A stretch of 64,000 nucleotides of DNA from an uncultured Clostridia bacterium (GCA_947303185.1 CAMYXF010000001.1:1-64000); one strand, 5' to 3'. Shown: positions 48,977-59,073, numbered from the stretch's first letter. Notes: generated by a model from the sequence alone, not told the origin. A program made the numbers and translations.

Positions 48977-49336
48977 ATGAAGTTTTTCAAAGGTAAGTGC
49001 GGAACAGTTGTAACCAAGCTTTTCGAGACCGAATGCGAAGGAGGTCCTCTTGAAGAACTTATTCCCAACACCACTGATGCTGCAGGCGAGAAGCACGTTC
49101 CCGTAATCAGCGTTAACGGTCAGGAAGTTACAGTCAAGGTCGGTGAGGTAGCTCACCCCATGATGGATGCACACTACATCACATTCGTTGCTCTTGAGAC
49201 AGACAAAGGCGCTATAATCAGACAGCTTAAGCCTGAGCAGGAGCCCGTAGCCGTATTCACGATCGGCGCAGACGAGAAGGTTATCGCCGCTTATGAATAC
49301 TGCAACCTCCATGGCCTCTGGAAGGCAGAAGCATAA
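48977..49336 (+). CDS. Superoxide reductase-like (desulfoferrodoxin family) protein
   Basis: ELIPNTTDAAGEKHVPVI...VGEVAHPMMDAHYITFVALET...AYEYCNLHGLWKA: His4Cys centre II ligands. TATAAT -10 and AGGAGG SD upstream. Confidence 0.88.
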   Translation: MKFFKGKCGTVVTKLFETECEGGPLEELIPNTTDAAGEKHVPVISVNGQEVTVKVGEVAHPMMDAHYITFVALETDKGAIIRQLKPEQEPVAVFTIGADEKVIAAYEYCNLHGLWKAEA

Positions 49337-49360
49337 AAACTAAGAACTGACGGGATAAAA

Positions 49361-50911
49361 ATGGAAAACAAGCAGATTGCAGACACAAGTAAACTTACAA
49401 GATTTGAACTGATATTTATTATATTGGCGGCAACAATAACCATTACGGCCGTATCCGCTTGTTCTCCTCTTTATCCTTATAATCCTTGGGATGACGTAAA
49501 CGTTTTCCTGGTTTTGGGACGCGGCATCATCCACGGCAAAGTCCCTTACAGGGATCTTTTCGATCACAAGGGACCTCTTCTCCACTTCATCTATGCATTG
49601 GCAGCACTTATATCCGGACGCTCATTTACAGGCGTCTGGATAATTGAGTGCATCCTGGCTTCAATTTATTCCGTTTTCTCATGGAAGATCGTAAAGCTCT
49701 TTAAAGAGACAAAGAAGCATAACATCGTGCTCATGCTTATGTTCCCCGGAATCATTTATTCCATGGGAATCTTCAACTTCGGCGGCAATGCAGAAGAGCT
49801 CTGCTTCCCTGTTTTAACGGTAATGCTTTATTTCGGACTCAAGGCCATCGTCTCAGGCGACGGACTTCCCAAAAAGAATGAAGCCGTTATCTGCGGCGTA
49901 TTAACAGGAGTTCTCTTCTGGATCAAGTATTCTTTCCTTGGTTTCGTTATAGGTTTCTGTATATATTTAATTATCATTGCGATAGCACACAAAGACTTCA
50001 AAAAGCTTGGGGCGCTTGTATGGAGATTCATTGCAGGATTCGTTCTTATCTCGGTTCCCATCCTCGCATATTTCCTGATCAATAATGCCCTTTCCGATCT
50101 TTGGGAAGCTTATTTCCGCGTTAATCTGTTTTTGTATCACGAGACCACGGCGCCCGGACTTGCAGGCATTCCTGTCATCAAGAACATTTTCATTCCGGTC
50201 ACATGCACCATCTTCACGATCAAGACGGATTTCACTTTTGGAATCTTATTGCTGTTATCAGCTCTTTCCGTTTTCTTCATCGGAAAAGAGCACCGCAAGA
50301 AAACAATTGCTCTTCTCGTGATCACATTTGTTCTTGCCGAAGGCATTATCTTCTCCAAGACCACGTTTATATACTATTACGGATATTTACTGTGCTATGG
50401 CTTCTGCATGGGCCTCATTCCCTGTGTAAGCCTCATAAACAAGCTCAGTGCAATGTACAAGAAAGATACACGTTTTGTACCGATGCTTACATCTGTTGTT
50501 CTGGCAGCAATCTATCTTTTTTCCATCGTTAATTCGAAAAACATGTATCTCATCTTTGCTCCCAAGGAGAAGCTTCCGCAGTTCCAGCTCGCGGAAACCA
50601 TCAGCCAGACACCTGATGCAAAGGTTCTTGTTTATGATTTCATCGACAGCGGTTATTTCACCACATCCGGAATCCTGCCCTCAAACAAGTATTTCTGTTA
50701 TCTGAACATCGAACAGAACTATCCTGCAATATTGGAAGAACAGGACCGTCTGATCGAGGAAGGATACTTTGACTACATAGTTACCACTTACTTCTATGAA
50801 GAAGACTGGGACAATTATGAGTATGTCCAGGAAGCAGCCGGACCTTATGTAAACTACAACCGCAATTCAGTCTACGAAGGATACAAACTTTATAAATTAG
50901 TACAGGAATAA
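49361..50911 (+). CDS. Polytopic membrane protein, GT-C/ArnT-like glycosyltransferase family (paralog 1)
   Basis: About 10-12 TM helices; GKVPYRDLFDHKGPLLHFIYALAALISGRSFTGVW motif. Confidence 0.7.
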   Translation: MENKQIADTSKLTRFELIFIILAATITITAVSACSPLYPYNPWDDVNVFLVLGRGIIHGKVPYRDLFDHKGPLLHFIYALAALISGRSFTGVWIIECILASIYSVFSWKIVKLFKETKKHNIVLMLMFPGIIYSMGIFNFGGNAEELCFPVLTVMLYFGLKAIVSGDGLPKKNEAVICGVLTGVLFWIKYSFLGFVIGFCIYLIIIAIAHKDFKKLGALVWRFIAGFVLISVPILAYFLINNALSDLWEAYFRVNLFLYHETTAPGLAGIPVIKNIFIPVTCTIFTIKTDFTFGILLLLSALSVFFIGKEHRKKTIALLVITFVLAEGIIFSKTTFIYYYGYLLCYGFCMGLIPCVSLINKLSAMYKKDTRFVPMLTSVVLAAIYLFSIVNSKNMYLIFAPKEKLPQFQLAETISQTPDAKVLVYDFIDSGYFTTSGILPSNKYFCYLNIEQNYPAILEEQDRLIEEGYFDYIVTTYFYEEDWDNYEYVQEAAGPYVNYNRNSVYEGYKLYKLVQE

Positions 50912-50914
50912 TGC

Positions 50915-52465
50915 ATGGGCAAAACTTCACTTAAAGACAACAAACTGTCTAAGTATGAGCTGATCATCCTCTGGGTATCAGCTGCTGTTACGATTACTTT
51001 CGTATCAACATGTTCGCCCCTTTATCCTTTTAATCCCTGGGATGATGCCAACTGCTTCTTTACCATAGGACGCGGTATGGTAAAAGGCCGTATCTTATAT
51101 AAAGACCTTTTCGATCACAAGGGACCTCTTCTTTATTTCGTATACGCACTGACTGCACTTATCTCAAGCAAGTCATTTACCGGAGCATGGATCGTCGAGA
51201 TCATTGCGGCAGGTACATTTGCAATATATTCATGGAAAACAGTCAAGCTGTTCGTTAACCCTTCCAAGAACTCCGTACTTCTCATTCCCGTTTTCATTGC
51301 AGTCGTTTATACGTCCAAGATGTTTAACTTCGGCGGAAATGCAGAAGAACTCTGCTTCCCTCTTATCACGGTTGCGCTGTATAAAGGCCTTAAAGCCGTC
51401 GTCAAAGGTGACGGCCTTCCCGGAAAAGCAGATGCCCTCATCTGCGGCATAATCACAGGCACTCTTTTCTGGGTCAAATACACATTCGTAGGATTCTTTG
51501 CAGGCTTCTGCCTTTTCATTATCGTAATGGCAATTAAGCGCAAGGCTTTCTTAAAGCTCTGGTCGCTTATCTGGAGATTCGTTGCAGGACTTGTAATCAT
51601 CACCATTCCGGTAATCTTGTACTTCGTTTTCACCAAGTCAATTAACTATCTTTGGGAATCCTATTTCTATGACAACATGGCCTTCTATCTCATTAAGGGT
51701 GAGTCATCAAATCCGATCACCGGAATCCCAGTCATAGAGAATATCGTGGTTACGTTCTACTGCCTTATTAATTCCTCACTGGATTACCCTTCTTTCGGCA
51801 TACTGATGCTTCTTTCCATTGCATCTTTGTTCTTCGTCGAGAAGTCCCACAAACTTAAGACCATGCTTTTGTTCCTGGGTTCATTCATTCTCGCGGCAGG
51901 ATTTGTTTTCACAAGACCGGTATACATTTACTATTACGGTTATATCCTCTGTTACGCCTTCTGCATGGCAGTAATACCCTGTGTAAAACTGTTCGTTCTC
52001 ACTGAGAAAGCAGCCGAGAAGAATCTCTCAAGATTAAAGGCAATCGTTCTTGTCATTCCGATATTTGCATTTGCATTTACGATCTTCATGTGCAAGAACA
52101 TGTATCTCATCTTCAAGTCCAAGGATTTTCTCGCGCAGTTCAGAATGGCCGAGACCATCAACCAGACAGAAGATGCGAAAATACTGACTTACGACACGAT
52201 GGATGCGGGTTTCTATACCGCTGCAGGACTCCTTCCGAGCAACAGATATTTCGGACCCGGTAAAAACCTTGAGAAGAACTTCCCTGACATTCAGGAACAA
52301 AAAGACAAGCTTATCGAAGAAGGCTACTTCGACTATATCGTAACCACATATTTCTGTGAACCTGAATGGGACAATTACGAGCTGGTACAGGAAGAAGCCG
52401 ACCTTTACATCGACTACACCGGCGAAGCAATCCTCGACGGTCACAAACTCTATAAGAGAATCTGA
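50915..52465 (+). CDS. Polytopic membrane protein, GT-C/ArnT-like glycosyltransferase family (paralog 2)
   Basis: Same length (516 aa) and collinear motifs with the preceding gene (GRILYKDLFDHKGPLLYFVYALTALISSKSFTGAW). Confidence 0.7.
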   Translation: MGKTSLKDNKLSKYELIILWVSAAVTITFVSTCSPLYPFNPWDDANCFFTIGRGMVKGRILYKDLFDHKGPLLYFVYALTALISSKSFTGAWIVEIIAAGTFAIYSWKTVKLFVNPSKNSVLLIPVFIAVVYTSKMFNFGGNAEELCFPLITVALYKGLKAVVKGDGLPGKADALICGIITGTLFWVKYTFVGFFAGFCLFIIVMAIKRKAFLKLWSLIWRFVAGLVIITIPVILYFVFTKSINYLWESYFYDNMAFYLIKGESSNPITGIPVIENIVVTFYCLINSSLDYPSFGILMLLSIASLFFVEKSHKLKTMLLFLGSFILAAGFVFTRPVYIYYYGYILCYAFCMAVIPCVKLFVLTEKAAEKNLSRLKAIVLVIPIFAFAFTIFMCKNMYLIFKSKDFLAQFRMAETINQTEDAKILTYDTMDAGFYTAAGLLPSNRYFGPGKNLEKNFPDIQEQKDKLIEEGYFDYIVTTYFCEPEWDNYELVQEEADLYIDYTGEAILDGHKLYKRI

Positions 52466-52468
52466 TTC

Positions 52469-53686
52469 TTATACCACCTGGAAAATATAGAACTTAAGAT
52501 AGTCCGTCTCCGGAACGTTCCAGAGTATCGGATGATCAGGTGCCTGTGTTCTGGCTTCAATCTGTCTTAAGCTTACGCTGGCATCCCTTGCGGCAGAAGC
52601 AAGCATCTTTCTGAAGAGTTCATCCGTCATGAAATGCGAGCATGAACACGTAGCAAGATAGCCGCCTCTGGGGAGCAGCTTCATAGCTTTGAGATTGATC
52701 TCCTTATATCCCCTGCCGGCGGAATCTACAGTGTCTCTCGACTTGGTAAATGCCGGCGGGTCAAGGATTATGTAATCGTATCTGTGATCTTTCTTTGCAG
52801 CCATGTTTGTCAGGAGTTCGAAAACATCCTCACATACATAATCGATCTTATCCTGAAGACCGTTCCTTGCTGCGTTCGCTTTAGCCATCTCCACAGCCTG
52901 TGAAGATATGTCGACACTCGTTACGTGCCTGGCACCGTTATATGCGCAATTAAGGCCGAATGAACCGGTATGAGTAAAGCAGTCAAGAACCGTCTTGTCC
53001 TTCGCGATCTTTGCAGCTGCAAAACGGTTATATTTCTGGTCAAGGAAAAAGCCCGTCTTCTGTCCGTTCTCGACATCGACAGAATACTTTATTCCGTTCT
53101 CTGTTATTTCTGTAAGACATGAGAAACCGGCGCCGCCGTACCAGCCTTTGCCGAGCTCAAGACCTTCCTTGCTTCTTAAAGCAAGATCATTTCGCTCGTA
53201 GATACCTTTAAGAGGCTCTCCTATCTCCTCAAAGACAGTCATGAGAGCTTTATAGATAACGTCTTTATTTAGCTCGATACCGAGACATGCAATCTGCGTA
53301 ACGGCTATATCACCGTATCTGTCGCATGTGAAACCCGGCATCTGATCTGCTTCGCCGTGAATTATCCTGCAGCATTTGAAGTCATCACCGGGCATTACCG
53401 TCTTGCGGTACTGGACCGCATAAAGAATGCGTCTGTACCAGAACTTCTGATCAAACACATCGTTACTGTTGCGGGATATTATCCTTACCGCGATCTTGGA
53501 CTGTGAGTTATAAAAACCTGCTCCCTGCCAGCTCGATCCTTCGAAACAGTCTACGATGCAACCATCCGTGATATCACCTTCAGACGATACTATCTCGTCT
53601 CCGTATACCCACGGATGTCCGTTCTTCAAAGACCTTGCAGCCTTTGATGTTATGCCAAGTTTGGGAAATGCTCTTTCTGACTTCAT
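52469..53686 (-). CDS. Class I SAM-dependent rRNA methyltransferase, RlmI-like
   Basis: PUA-like NGHPWVYGDEI; ENGQKTGFFLDQKYNR; DCFTHTGSFGLNCAYNGA; YIILDPPAFTKSR; CSCSHFM. Confidence 0.9.
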   Translation of the reverse strand: MKSERAFPKLGITSKAARSLKNGHPWVYGDEIVSSEGDITDGCIVDCFEGSSWQGAGFYNSQSKIAVRIISRNSNDVFDQKFWYRRILYAVQYRKTVMPGDDFKCCRIIHGEADQMPGFTCDRYGDIAVTQIACLGIELNKDVIYKALMTVFEEIGEPLKGIYERNDLALRSKEGLELGKGWYGGAGFSCLTEITENGIKYSVDVENGQKTGFFLDQKYNRFAAAKIAKDKTVLDCFTHTGSFGLNCAYNGARHVTSVDISSQAVEMAKANAARNGLQDKIDYVCEDVFELLTNMAAKKDHRYDYIILDPPAFTKSRDTVDSAGRGYKEINLKAMKLLPRGGYLATCSCSHFMTDELFRKMLASAARDASVSLRQIEARTQAPDHPILWNVPETDYLKFYIFQVV

Positions 53687-53707
53687 CTTGCCTTTACTTC
53701 TTCCTTA

Positions 53708-54193
53708 TCAAGCCCACGGATCCTGTGATTTGGGTGCTCTGATCATGGCAAGAAGCATCTGGTCTTCAATAAACCACTGGTTTGTGGAAACCTTGTGACG
53801 GAGCAGGATGTGGCGCTTTGTATCAGCTCCTGAAGATGAGATAAAGATCTTCATTCTGCCGTCGATCTCCTGGTCATAACCCTTCTCTGTCTCAACTGTG
53901 TAAGGCATTGTGGGAGTATAGTCGTTATCAGGTGATGTTCCCTTGAAGAAAGAACGTACGATGTGTTCACCATCAGCCATTCTGTCAGCGAGGAACTGCT
54001 TCTCAAACGTGGATAATCCATAAGGACCCTTAAGGTATTCGAGCATAGCATATGTCTCATCCTTGTTGACATAGTAGTGCATCATTACCGCAAGGAACAG
54101 AGCTGCACCGTATTCAGGTTCATTAAGTGATGCCTGGGGCATAGCCTTAAGCTCTTCAAGATTATTGGGAAGCTTATCGAAAGTAATGATCAT
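53708..54193 (-). CDS. Conserved hypothetical protein
   Basis: Intact ORF, start MIITFDKLPNNLEELKAMPQASLNEPEYGAALFLAVMMHYY; no family assigned with confidence. Confidence 0.65.
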   Translation of the reverse strand: MIITFDKLPNNLEELKAMPQASLNEPEYGAALFLAVMMHYYVNKDETYAMLEYLKGPYGLSTFEKQFLADRMADGEHIVRSFFKGTSPDNDYTPTMPYTVETEKGYDQEIDGRMKIFISSSGADTKRHILLRHKVSTNQWFIEDQMLLAMIRAPKSQDPWA

Positions 54194-54252
54194 AGGATTA
54201 TCCTCCATATTTCTTTATCAGTGGTTTACCCACCACAAGATTATAACATTAA

Positions 54253-54285
54253 GACCGGGCATTCGCTTGAAACATATGCCCGGTC
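54253..54285. terminator. Terminator hairpin
   Basis: GACCGGGCA...TGCCCGGTC between the 54312 and 53708 genes. Confidence 0.55.
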
Positions 54286-54311
54286 CTAATCATACGGAGA
54301 TTCCCATCATA

Positions 54312-54893
54312 TCAAACAGCACTGCGCTTCTCTGAGGGGATGTCATAAGCAGTAACGACTGCGCCAAAGTCATTGACTATCTTTTTAACCTTGCCGCTTC
54401 CCATACCGTAATTGCTGCATACGTAATTCACTGAAACATGCTCGTTGTAACGGAGGATCACGATACAGGCATTCTCAATACTGCTATTCATCAGTGAGTT
54501 TACCTTCTCCCAGAATGTACCGGCACAGACCGTGCTCTCAATTGTTTTGGTATCAATCGGAAGAAGCTTAATGCCTAGCTTTTCTTCATAGTATCTTCTG
54601 ACAAGCTCGCACGCCTTACGGACATAGCGTCTAATGGTCCTGTGCGTATAGTAAGTCTCTTTGGCAACTGTCTGCTCGGAACTTCTGGACTCAAGGTATG
54701 CAATGGCAACCTTATACTCATATTCCTTCATATTGTCCGCAGCATATGCCAGAGCATTATAAATGTTGTCTCTTATACGCGCATATATAACCGCGTGCTC
54801 TGCATATCCGTTGTCAGCCAGCTTTCTTACTGCCTTATCTATCATGTTTGGTCTTCTGAAAATGTCCTTTACCGTGCAATTAAATTCGATCAT
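54312..54893 (-). CDS. Putative HTH regulator (193 aa)
   Basis: YLESRSSEQTVAKETYYTHRTIRRYVRKACELVRRYYEEKLG resembles a sigma-region-4-type HTH. Confidence 0.55.
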   Translation of the reverse strand: MIEFNCTVKDIFRRPNMIDKAVRKLADNGYAEHAVIYARIRDNIYNALAYAADNMKEYEYKVAIAYLESRSSEQTVAKETYYTHRTIRRYVRKACELVRRYYEEKLGIKLLPIDTKTIESTVCAGTFWEKVNSLMNSSIENACIVILRYNEHVSVNYVCSNYGMGSGKVKKIVNDFGAVVTAYDIPSEKRSAV

Positions 54894-54933
54894 AAAAAAT
54901 ACTCCTAAATACCATCAAGGTTTGCTACAATAG

Positions 54934-54945
54934 AACAAACATTCG
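54934..54945. promoter_or_regulatory. Candidate LexA-like box (one mismatch)
   Basis: Minus strand GAATGTTTGTTC versus GAACN4GTTC. Confidence 0.35.
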
Positions 54946-55130
54946 TTTTCTTATGCGGTTATGATACCACCACTTGAGCCGTAAGTAAATGATAGTTTTC
55001 GAACATAAAATCAACATATTGTGTTTTGACAACCGAAAACGGTTGAATTATCTCTATTTTATATTTAGGCATTAAGATATTATTTATATTTAACAAAAAG
55101 TTTTTACTTTTGCGTCTCAAAAGCTGATTT

Positions 55131-57479
55131 TTGATGATACAATTAATGTATCAACCAATATTCGAGGGCTTTATGAGGATACGTTATCTTTCTGAGCTGA
55201 TTGTAATATCCCTAATATTGGTGGCAATGGTTATTGCTACGGTTTTGAAACGGAAAAAATTCCTTGAGAAAACCGCTTCCAGTCTTTTCAATGTTTTGCT
55301 TTCAATGATCATTCCGCTTGCAGGAAATTTTCTTGCACTGTTTACTGATCTCGACTATATAGCAGAAGCAGGTTACACCCTGATGCATCTTGGAGACTGT
55401 TTCCTGCTCTACAATCTGATGGTCTTCATCACGGATTACTGCGGTTTCAAATACAGACGTTCCTCTATACAGATAATAACGATCGTTCTTCTTTCGATTG
55501 TTTCATTATCTATATTTGTTAATCCGTTTTTCCATCACATGTTTACTACCACCTTACACACGTTGTCAGATGGAACAACCTATTTTGGCGTAACATCAGG
55601 CTGGGCAAAGCTTTTATGCTTCTGCCTTCTCGAATCATATCTTGTGCTCATGATTGCAATTCTCATAGACAAATGTCTGAAGATATCTTCCGCTTATCAC
55701 GAGCGTTACTTTGTCATTATTTTTGCGATCATTGCTTACATGGTATTCTTCTTCGCGACATTCTCTAACAGACCGGTCAACTATTCTCTCATCGGATACA
55801 TCATCTGCGGCTTCCTGCTCTTTCTCTTCACGTTCATTTACAAGCCGATTTTTATCAGAAGACAACTTGCTGATTCCGTTGTCGGAAACCACATTGACGG
55901 TATCATCTTCTACGATACCGACGTTAACGCTCTTTATGCTAATGACAGGGCCTATGAGATCCTTCATATAGAATCTGGCAATCCGGACAAATGCACCGAC
56001 AAACTGATTGAAGTAATGGGCGGCGGTGATCTCGGTGTAGATTTCGACATATCAACGCAGTTCAAGGACAGCGAAGACGGAGATTACACTTACATCCGAA
56101 TCACTCACCGTTTGATGAAGGATAATAGAAATTTGGAAGTTGGCTCCTTCTTCTCCATCCACGACAATACAGAACAGGTAAATCAGGATAAAGAAAGACA
56201 ATATCTTGCCACTCACGATCCTCTTACCGGACTTTCAAACAGAATCAGCTTTGAGGAACAGGTCAGAGAGATTATTAATGCAAATCCGAACGAAGAATAC
56301 ATAATGCAGGTATCGGATATTAACGACTTTAAACTTATTAACGATATCTTCGGCAGAGAAAAAGCAGATGAAATCCTCAAGAAGATCGGCGACGATCTTA
56401 AAGTCTTTGCACATCCGGGTTCTGCCATCTGCAGATGGAGAGGAGACATTTTCTGCGCATTCCTCAAGAAATCAACTCTTAATATCGAGGCTCTTGAAAA
56501 ACAGATCATGGATACATGGGCTTCTTCAGGAATCATCAATTCTCCCGTAATCATTCACGTAGGTATTTTTGAGCCCTCTGATGGAGATAAGAATCTTTCA
56601 GTAAGCGCAATGGTCGACAGGGCACAGCTTGCAATCTCAGGAATAAAAGATGATTTCAACCGCTGTGTTGCCTTATACGATGACAATCTCAGACAGAATA
56701 AGCTCTGGGAGCAGCAGATAACAGCTGAACTTGATGCTGCATTGAAAGACGGCCAGATCATTCCTTATCTGCAGCCCCAATATCGTGCAGACGGACATCT
56801 TGAGGGCGGCGAAGTTCTCGTAAGATGGAAGCATCCCAAGGAAGGCCTCATCCCACCTTTCAAGTTCATTCCGATCTTCGAAAAGAACGGCATGATCGCA
56901 ATAATAGACAGATACATCTGGAGAAAGGCCTGTGAGATTTTATCTGACTGGTCAAAGCGCAAGGATGGCCACGAAAATCTTAATCTCTCGATCAATATCT
57001 CACCTAAGGATTTCTACTTCATGGATATTTTCGAGGTCATTACAGATCTCGTAAAAGAATATAACGTTGAGCCAAAGCATCTGCATCTTGAGATCACAGA
57101 GTCATCCGTCATGAATAACGCCAACGAGCACATCAAGACGATCAACAGACTTCGTGATTACGGATTCACGGTTGAGATGGATGACTTCGGTTCAGGATAT
57201 TCTTCACTTAACATGCTTAAGGACATGCCTGTCGACATTCTCAAGATCGACATGGTATTCCTAGGCAAGACTGACGATTATAAGAAGTCCAAGATCATCC
57301 TTAACAGCATCGTCGACATGGCAAACAATCTCGATATGCCTCAGATCACAGAAGGTGTTGAGACCAAAGAACAGTTCGACATGCTGAAAGAAATGGGCTG
57401 CAAACTCTTCCAGGGATACTTCTTCTCAAAGCCTGTTCCTCTCGATGAATTCGAGAAGCTTCCTTTGATCTGGGAATAA
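55131..57479 (+). CDS. 7TM-degenerate GGDEF-EAL domain protein
   Basis: N-terminal TM bundle; GGDEF region ICRWRGDIFCAFL (GGDEF replaced); EAL motifs EVLVRWKHP, LEITESS, DDFGSGYSSLNMLKDMPVDILKID, TEGVET, QGYFFSKPV. Confidence 0.9.
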   Translation: MMIQLMYQPIFEGFMRIRYLSELIVISLILVAMVIATVLKRKKFLEKTASSLFNVLLSMIIPLAGNFLALFTDLDYIAEAGYTLMHLGDCFLLYNLMVFITDYCGFKYRRSSIQIITIVLLSIVSLSIFVNPFFHHMFTTTLHTLSDGTTYFGVTSGWAKLLCFCLLESYLVLMIAILIDKCLKISSAYHERYFVIIFAIIAYMVFFFATFSNRPVNYSLIGYIICGFLLFLFTFIYKPIFIRRQLADSVVGNHIDGIIFYDTDVNALYANDRAYEILHIESGNPDKCTDKLIEVMGGGDLGVDFDISTQFKDSEDGDYTYIRITHRLMKDNRNLEVGSFFSIHDNTEQVNQDKERQYLATHDPLTGLSNRISFEEQVREIINANPNEEYIMQVSDINDFKLINDIFGREKADEILKKIGDDLKVFAHPGSAICRWRGDIFCAFLKKSTLNIEALEKQIMDTWASSGIINSPVIIHVGIFEPSDGDKNLSVSAMVDRAQLAISGIKDDFNRCVALYDDNLRQNKLWEQQITAELDAALKDGQIIPYLQPQYRADGHLEGGEVLVRWKHPKEGLIPPFKFIPIFEKNGMIAIIDRYIWRKACEILSDWSKRKDGHENLNLSINISPKDFYFMDIFEVITDLVKEYNVEPKHLHLEITESSVMNNANEHIKTINRLRDYGFTVEMDDFGSGYSSLNMLKDMPVDILKIDMVFLGKTDDYKKSKIILNSIVDMANNLDMPQITEGVETKEQFDMLKEMGCKLFQGYFFSKPVPLDEFEKLPLIWE

Positions 57480-57500
57480 AACGCATGGTTAAATGCTTAT

Positions 57501-57980
57501 TTAGTGCATGCGCAGTATTTCAATAATTAATGCAAAACGGTAAGTATTGTTAGGATATACGTAGACACAATAGTGGAAATCCGTGTCATTATTCGGATCC
57601 TTCTTAACAAGCGGCAGATCATCTTGAGATACTTCATATCTTACAACAGATTTATCCTTAATATCCTTTGCATTCACTCCGGCACCATTATTGACAGCAT
57701 TTTTGACGGCCTGTCCACAGCCGGCAGGCAATGCTTGACAGAGTTTCTCTATACTACTGTATTTTTTGGTTTCAAAAGCATAGTAAGTACTGCCGTTGTA
57801 ATTGATCATGCCATATCTGTCTGAAACATATGCATATTGAGGCATACAAGCCTCCTCAGCATGTAAAATGGTATCGCTTTCTTCCATCTTGTTAATGTAA
57901 TTGGCAATCTGAACACCAAAAAAGAGAACGACAGACAGGAACAATGCCGCAACAACTATCAGCACTTTACGATTCTTCAT
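57501..57980 (-). CDS. Small membrane-anchored/secreted protein
   Basis: MKNRKVLIVVAALFLSVVLFFGVQIANYI signal anchor; start reassigned. Confidence 0.6.
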   Translation of the reverse strand: MKNRKVLIVVAALFLSVVLFFGVQIANYINKMEESDTILHAEEACMPQYAYVSDRYGMINYNGSTYYAFETKKYSSIEKLCQALPAGCGQAVKNAVNNGAGVNAKDIKDKSVVRYEVSQDDLPLVKKDPNNDTDFHYCVYVYPNNTYRFALIIEILRMH

Positions 57981-58047
57981 TTGGCTTTCCTCCCTGATAT
58001 CATTCTTGTAATCTTCACAATATACTAAATCACGTTTTATCAGCCGG

Positions 58048-58476
58048 TTAATTGGAAACATCGCCAGTATAGTACAACGTATATATGGCATTCTTTTGCT
58101 CTTCACCCATTATGGTAACGATAACACTTTCATCGCTCCAATCAACTTCCCAATTGGATTCACACATGGATTTTCCATCATTAGACAATGAAAAATCAAC
58201 ACTGCATATCTTTTTATTATTGTTATCCTTTAAAACAATCCTGCCGTCCTGAGAGCCAAACGGCCAATCAGGACTGCTTGTAGCCTGTAATTCAACAACA
58301 TACTGCCCGTTGGTCTGAGTATCCTTAGTACGTGGTATATGATCGACTATTTCTATGAGAAACGGAATAGCTGCAATATGAAGTATTAATGCTGCAAAGG
58401 TGATCAAACACGCTATAAGACAACCGTGAGATTTCGGTTTTGATTCATTAACACTTATATCTGTCTGATTGTCCAT
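58048..58476 (-). CDS. Small membrane-anchored protein, DUF5412-like
   Basis: GCLIACLITFAALILHIAAIPFLIEIV anchor and beta-rich C-terminus. Confidence 0.55.
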   Translation of the reverse strand: MDNQTDISVNESKPKSHGCLIACLITFAALILHIAAIPFLIEIVDHIPRTKDTQTNGQYVVELQATSSPDWPFGSQDGRIVLKDNNNKKICSVDFSLSNDGKSMCESNWEVDWSDESVIVTIMGEEQKNAIYTLYYTGDVSN

Positions 58477-58505
58477 ACTTAGCCTTTTTCTGATTACTCC
58501 GGAAA

Positions 58506-58964
58506 TTACAGTCCCGCACTAAATGAATAAACATTACTCTTTCCGAGTCTGTCGATTATGCCTATTTGTGAGTTATCGTAGCCCAAGCCGGGAACTATTA
58601 TGGTGCCTTCCAATTCTTCATCCGAAACCACATATCCTTTTACTGACTGAAAAAACACATCCACGACAATAATCACCATATTATCTTCAACCAGATATAC
58701 ATGGTAATGCTGAACATCATCGTATTTTTCAATTGCCTTATGTAAATAGCTGTTTTTATCAGCCAATTCATAGATTTCAGTCATTCTGATATCATACGGA
58801 GTTTCCACTTCATCGCTTGAGTAATTATCATTTACGATCGCTGCGATTTCAGTCATAACTTCTTCCCGTTTATCAAGCGGCATCATAAATTTGCAGGATG
58901 AAAGCAATACACTCACACCAAGCATAAATACCAAGATAATAATTTTCTTCTTTAATTCTCTCAT
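58506..58964 (-). CDS. Putative lipoprotein
   Basis: MRELKKKIIILVFMLGVSVLLSSCKFMM lipobox. Confidence 0.65.
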   Translation of the reverse strand: MRELKKKIIILVFMLGVSVLLSSCKFMMPLDKREEVMTEIAAIVNDNYSSDEVETPYDIRMTEIYELADKNSYLHKAIEKYDDVQHYHVYLVEDNMVIIVVDVFFQSVKGYVVSDEELEGTIIVPGLGYDNSQIGIIDRLGKSNVYSFSAGL

Positions 58965-59033
58965 TTCAATCTCCACTTACAAAAATTTACCATTCCGTTC
59001 TATTATCCTTTTCACTGTTTATACCGTATATTA

Positions 59034-59067
59034 GCCGGGAGCCTGAAATCTCCATAAGACTCCCGGC
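59034..59067 (-). terminator. Terminator-like hairpin
   Basis: GCCGGGAG...CTCCCGGC immediately downstream of the gene ending at 59074. Confidence 0.5.
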
Positions 59068-59073
59068 ATATAT

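Noticed and set aside
54312-54893. Phage-derived regulator indicating a prophage
   Set aside because: No other phage genes nearby; flanked by ordinary chromosomal genes.
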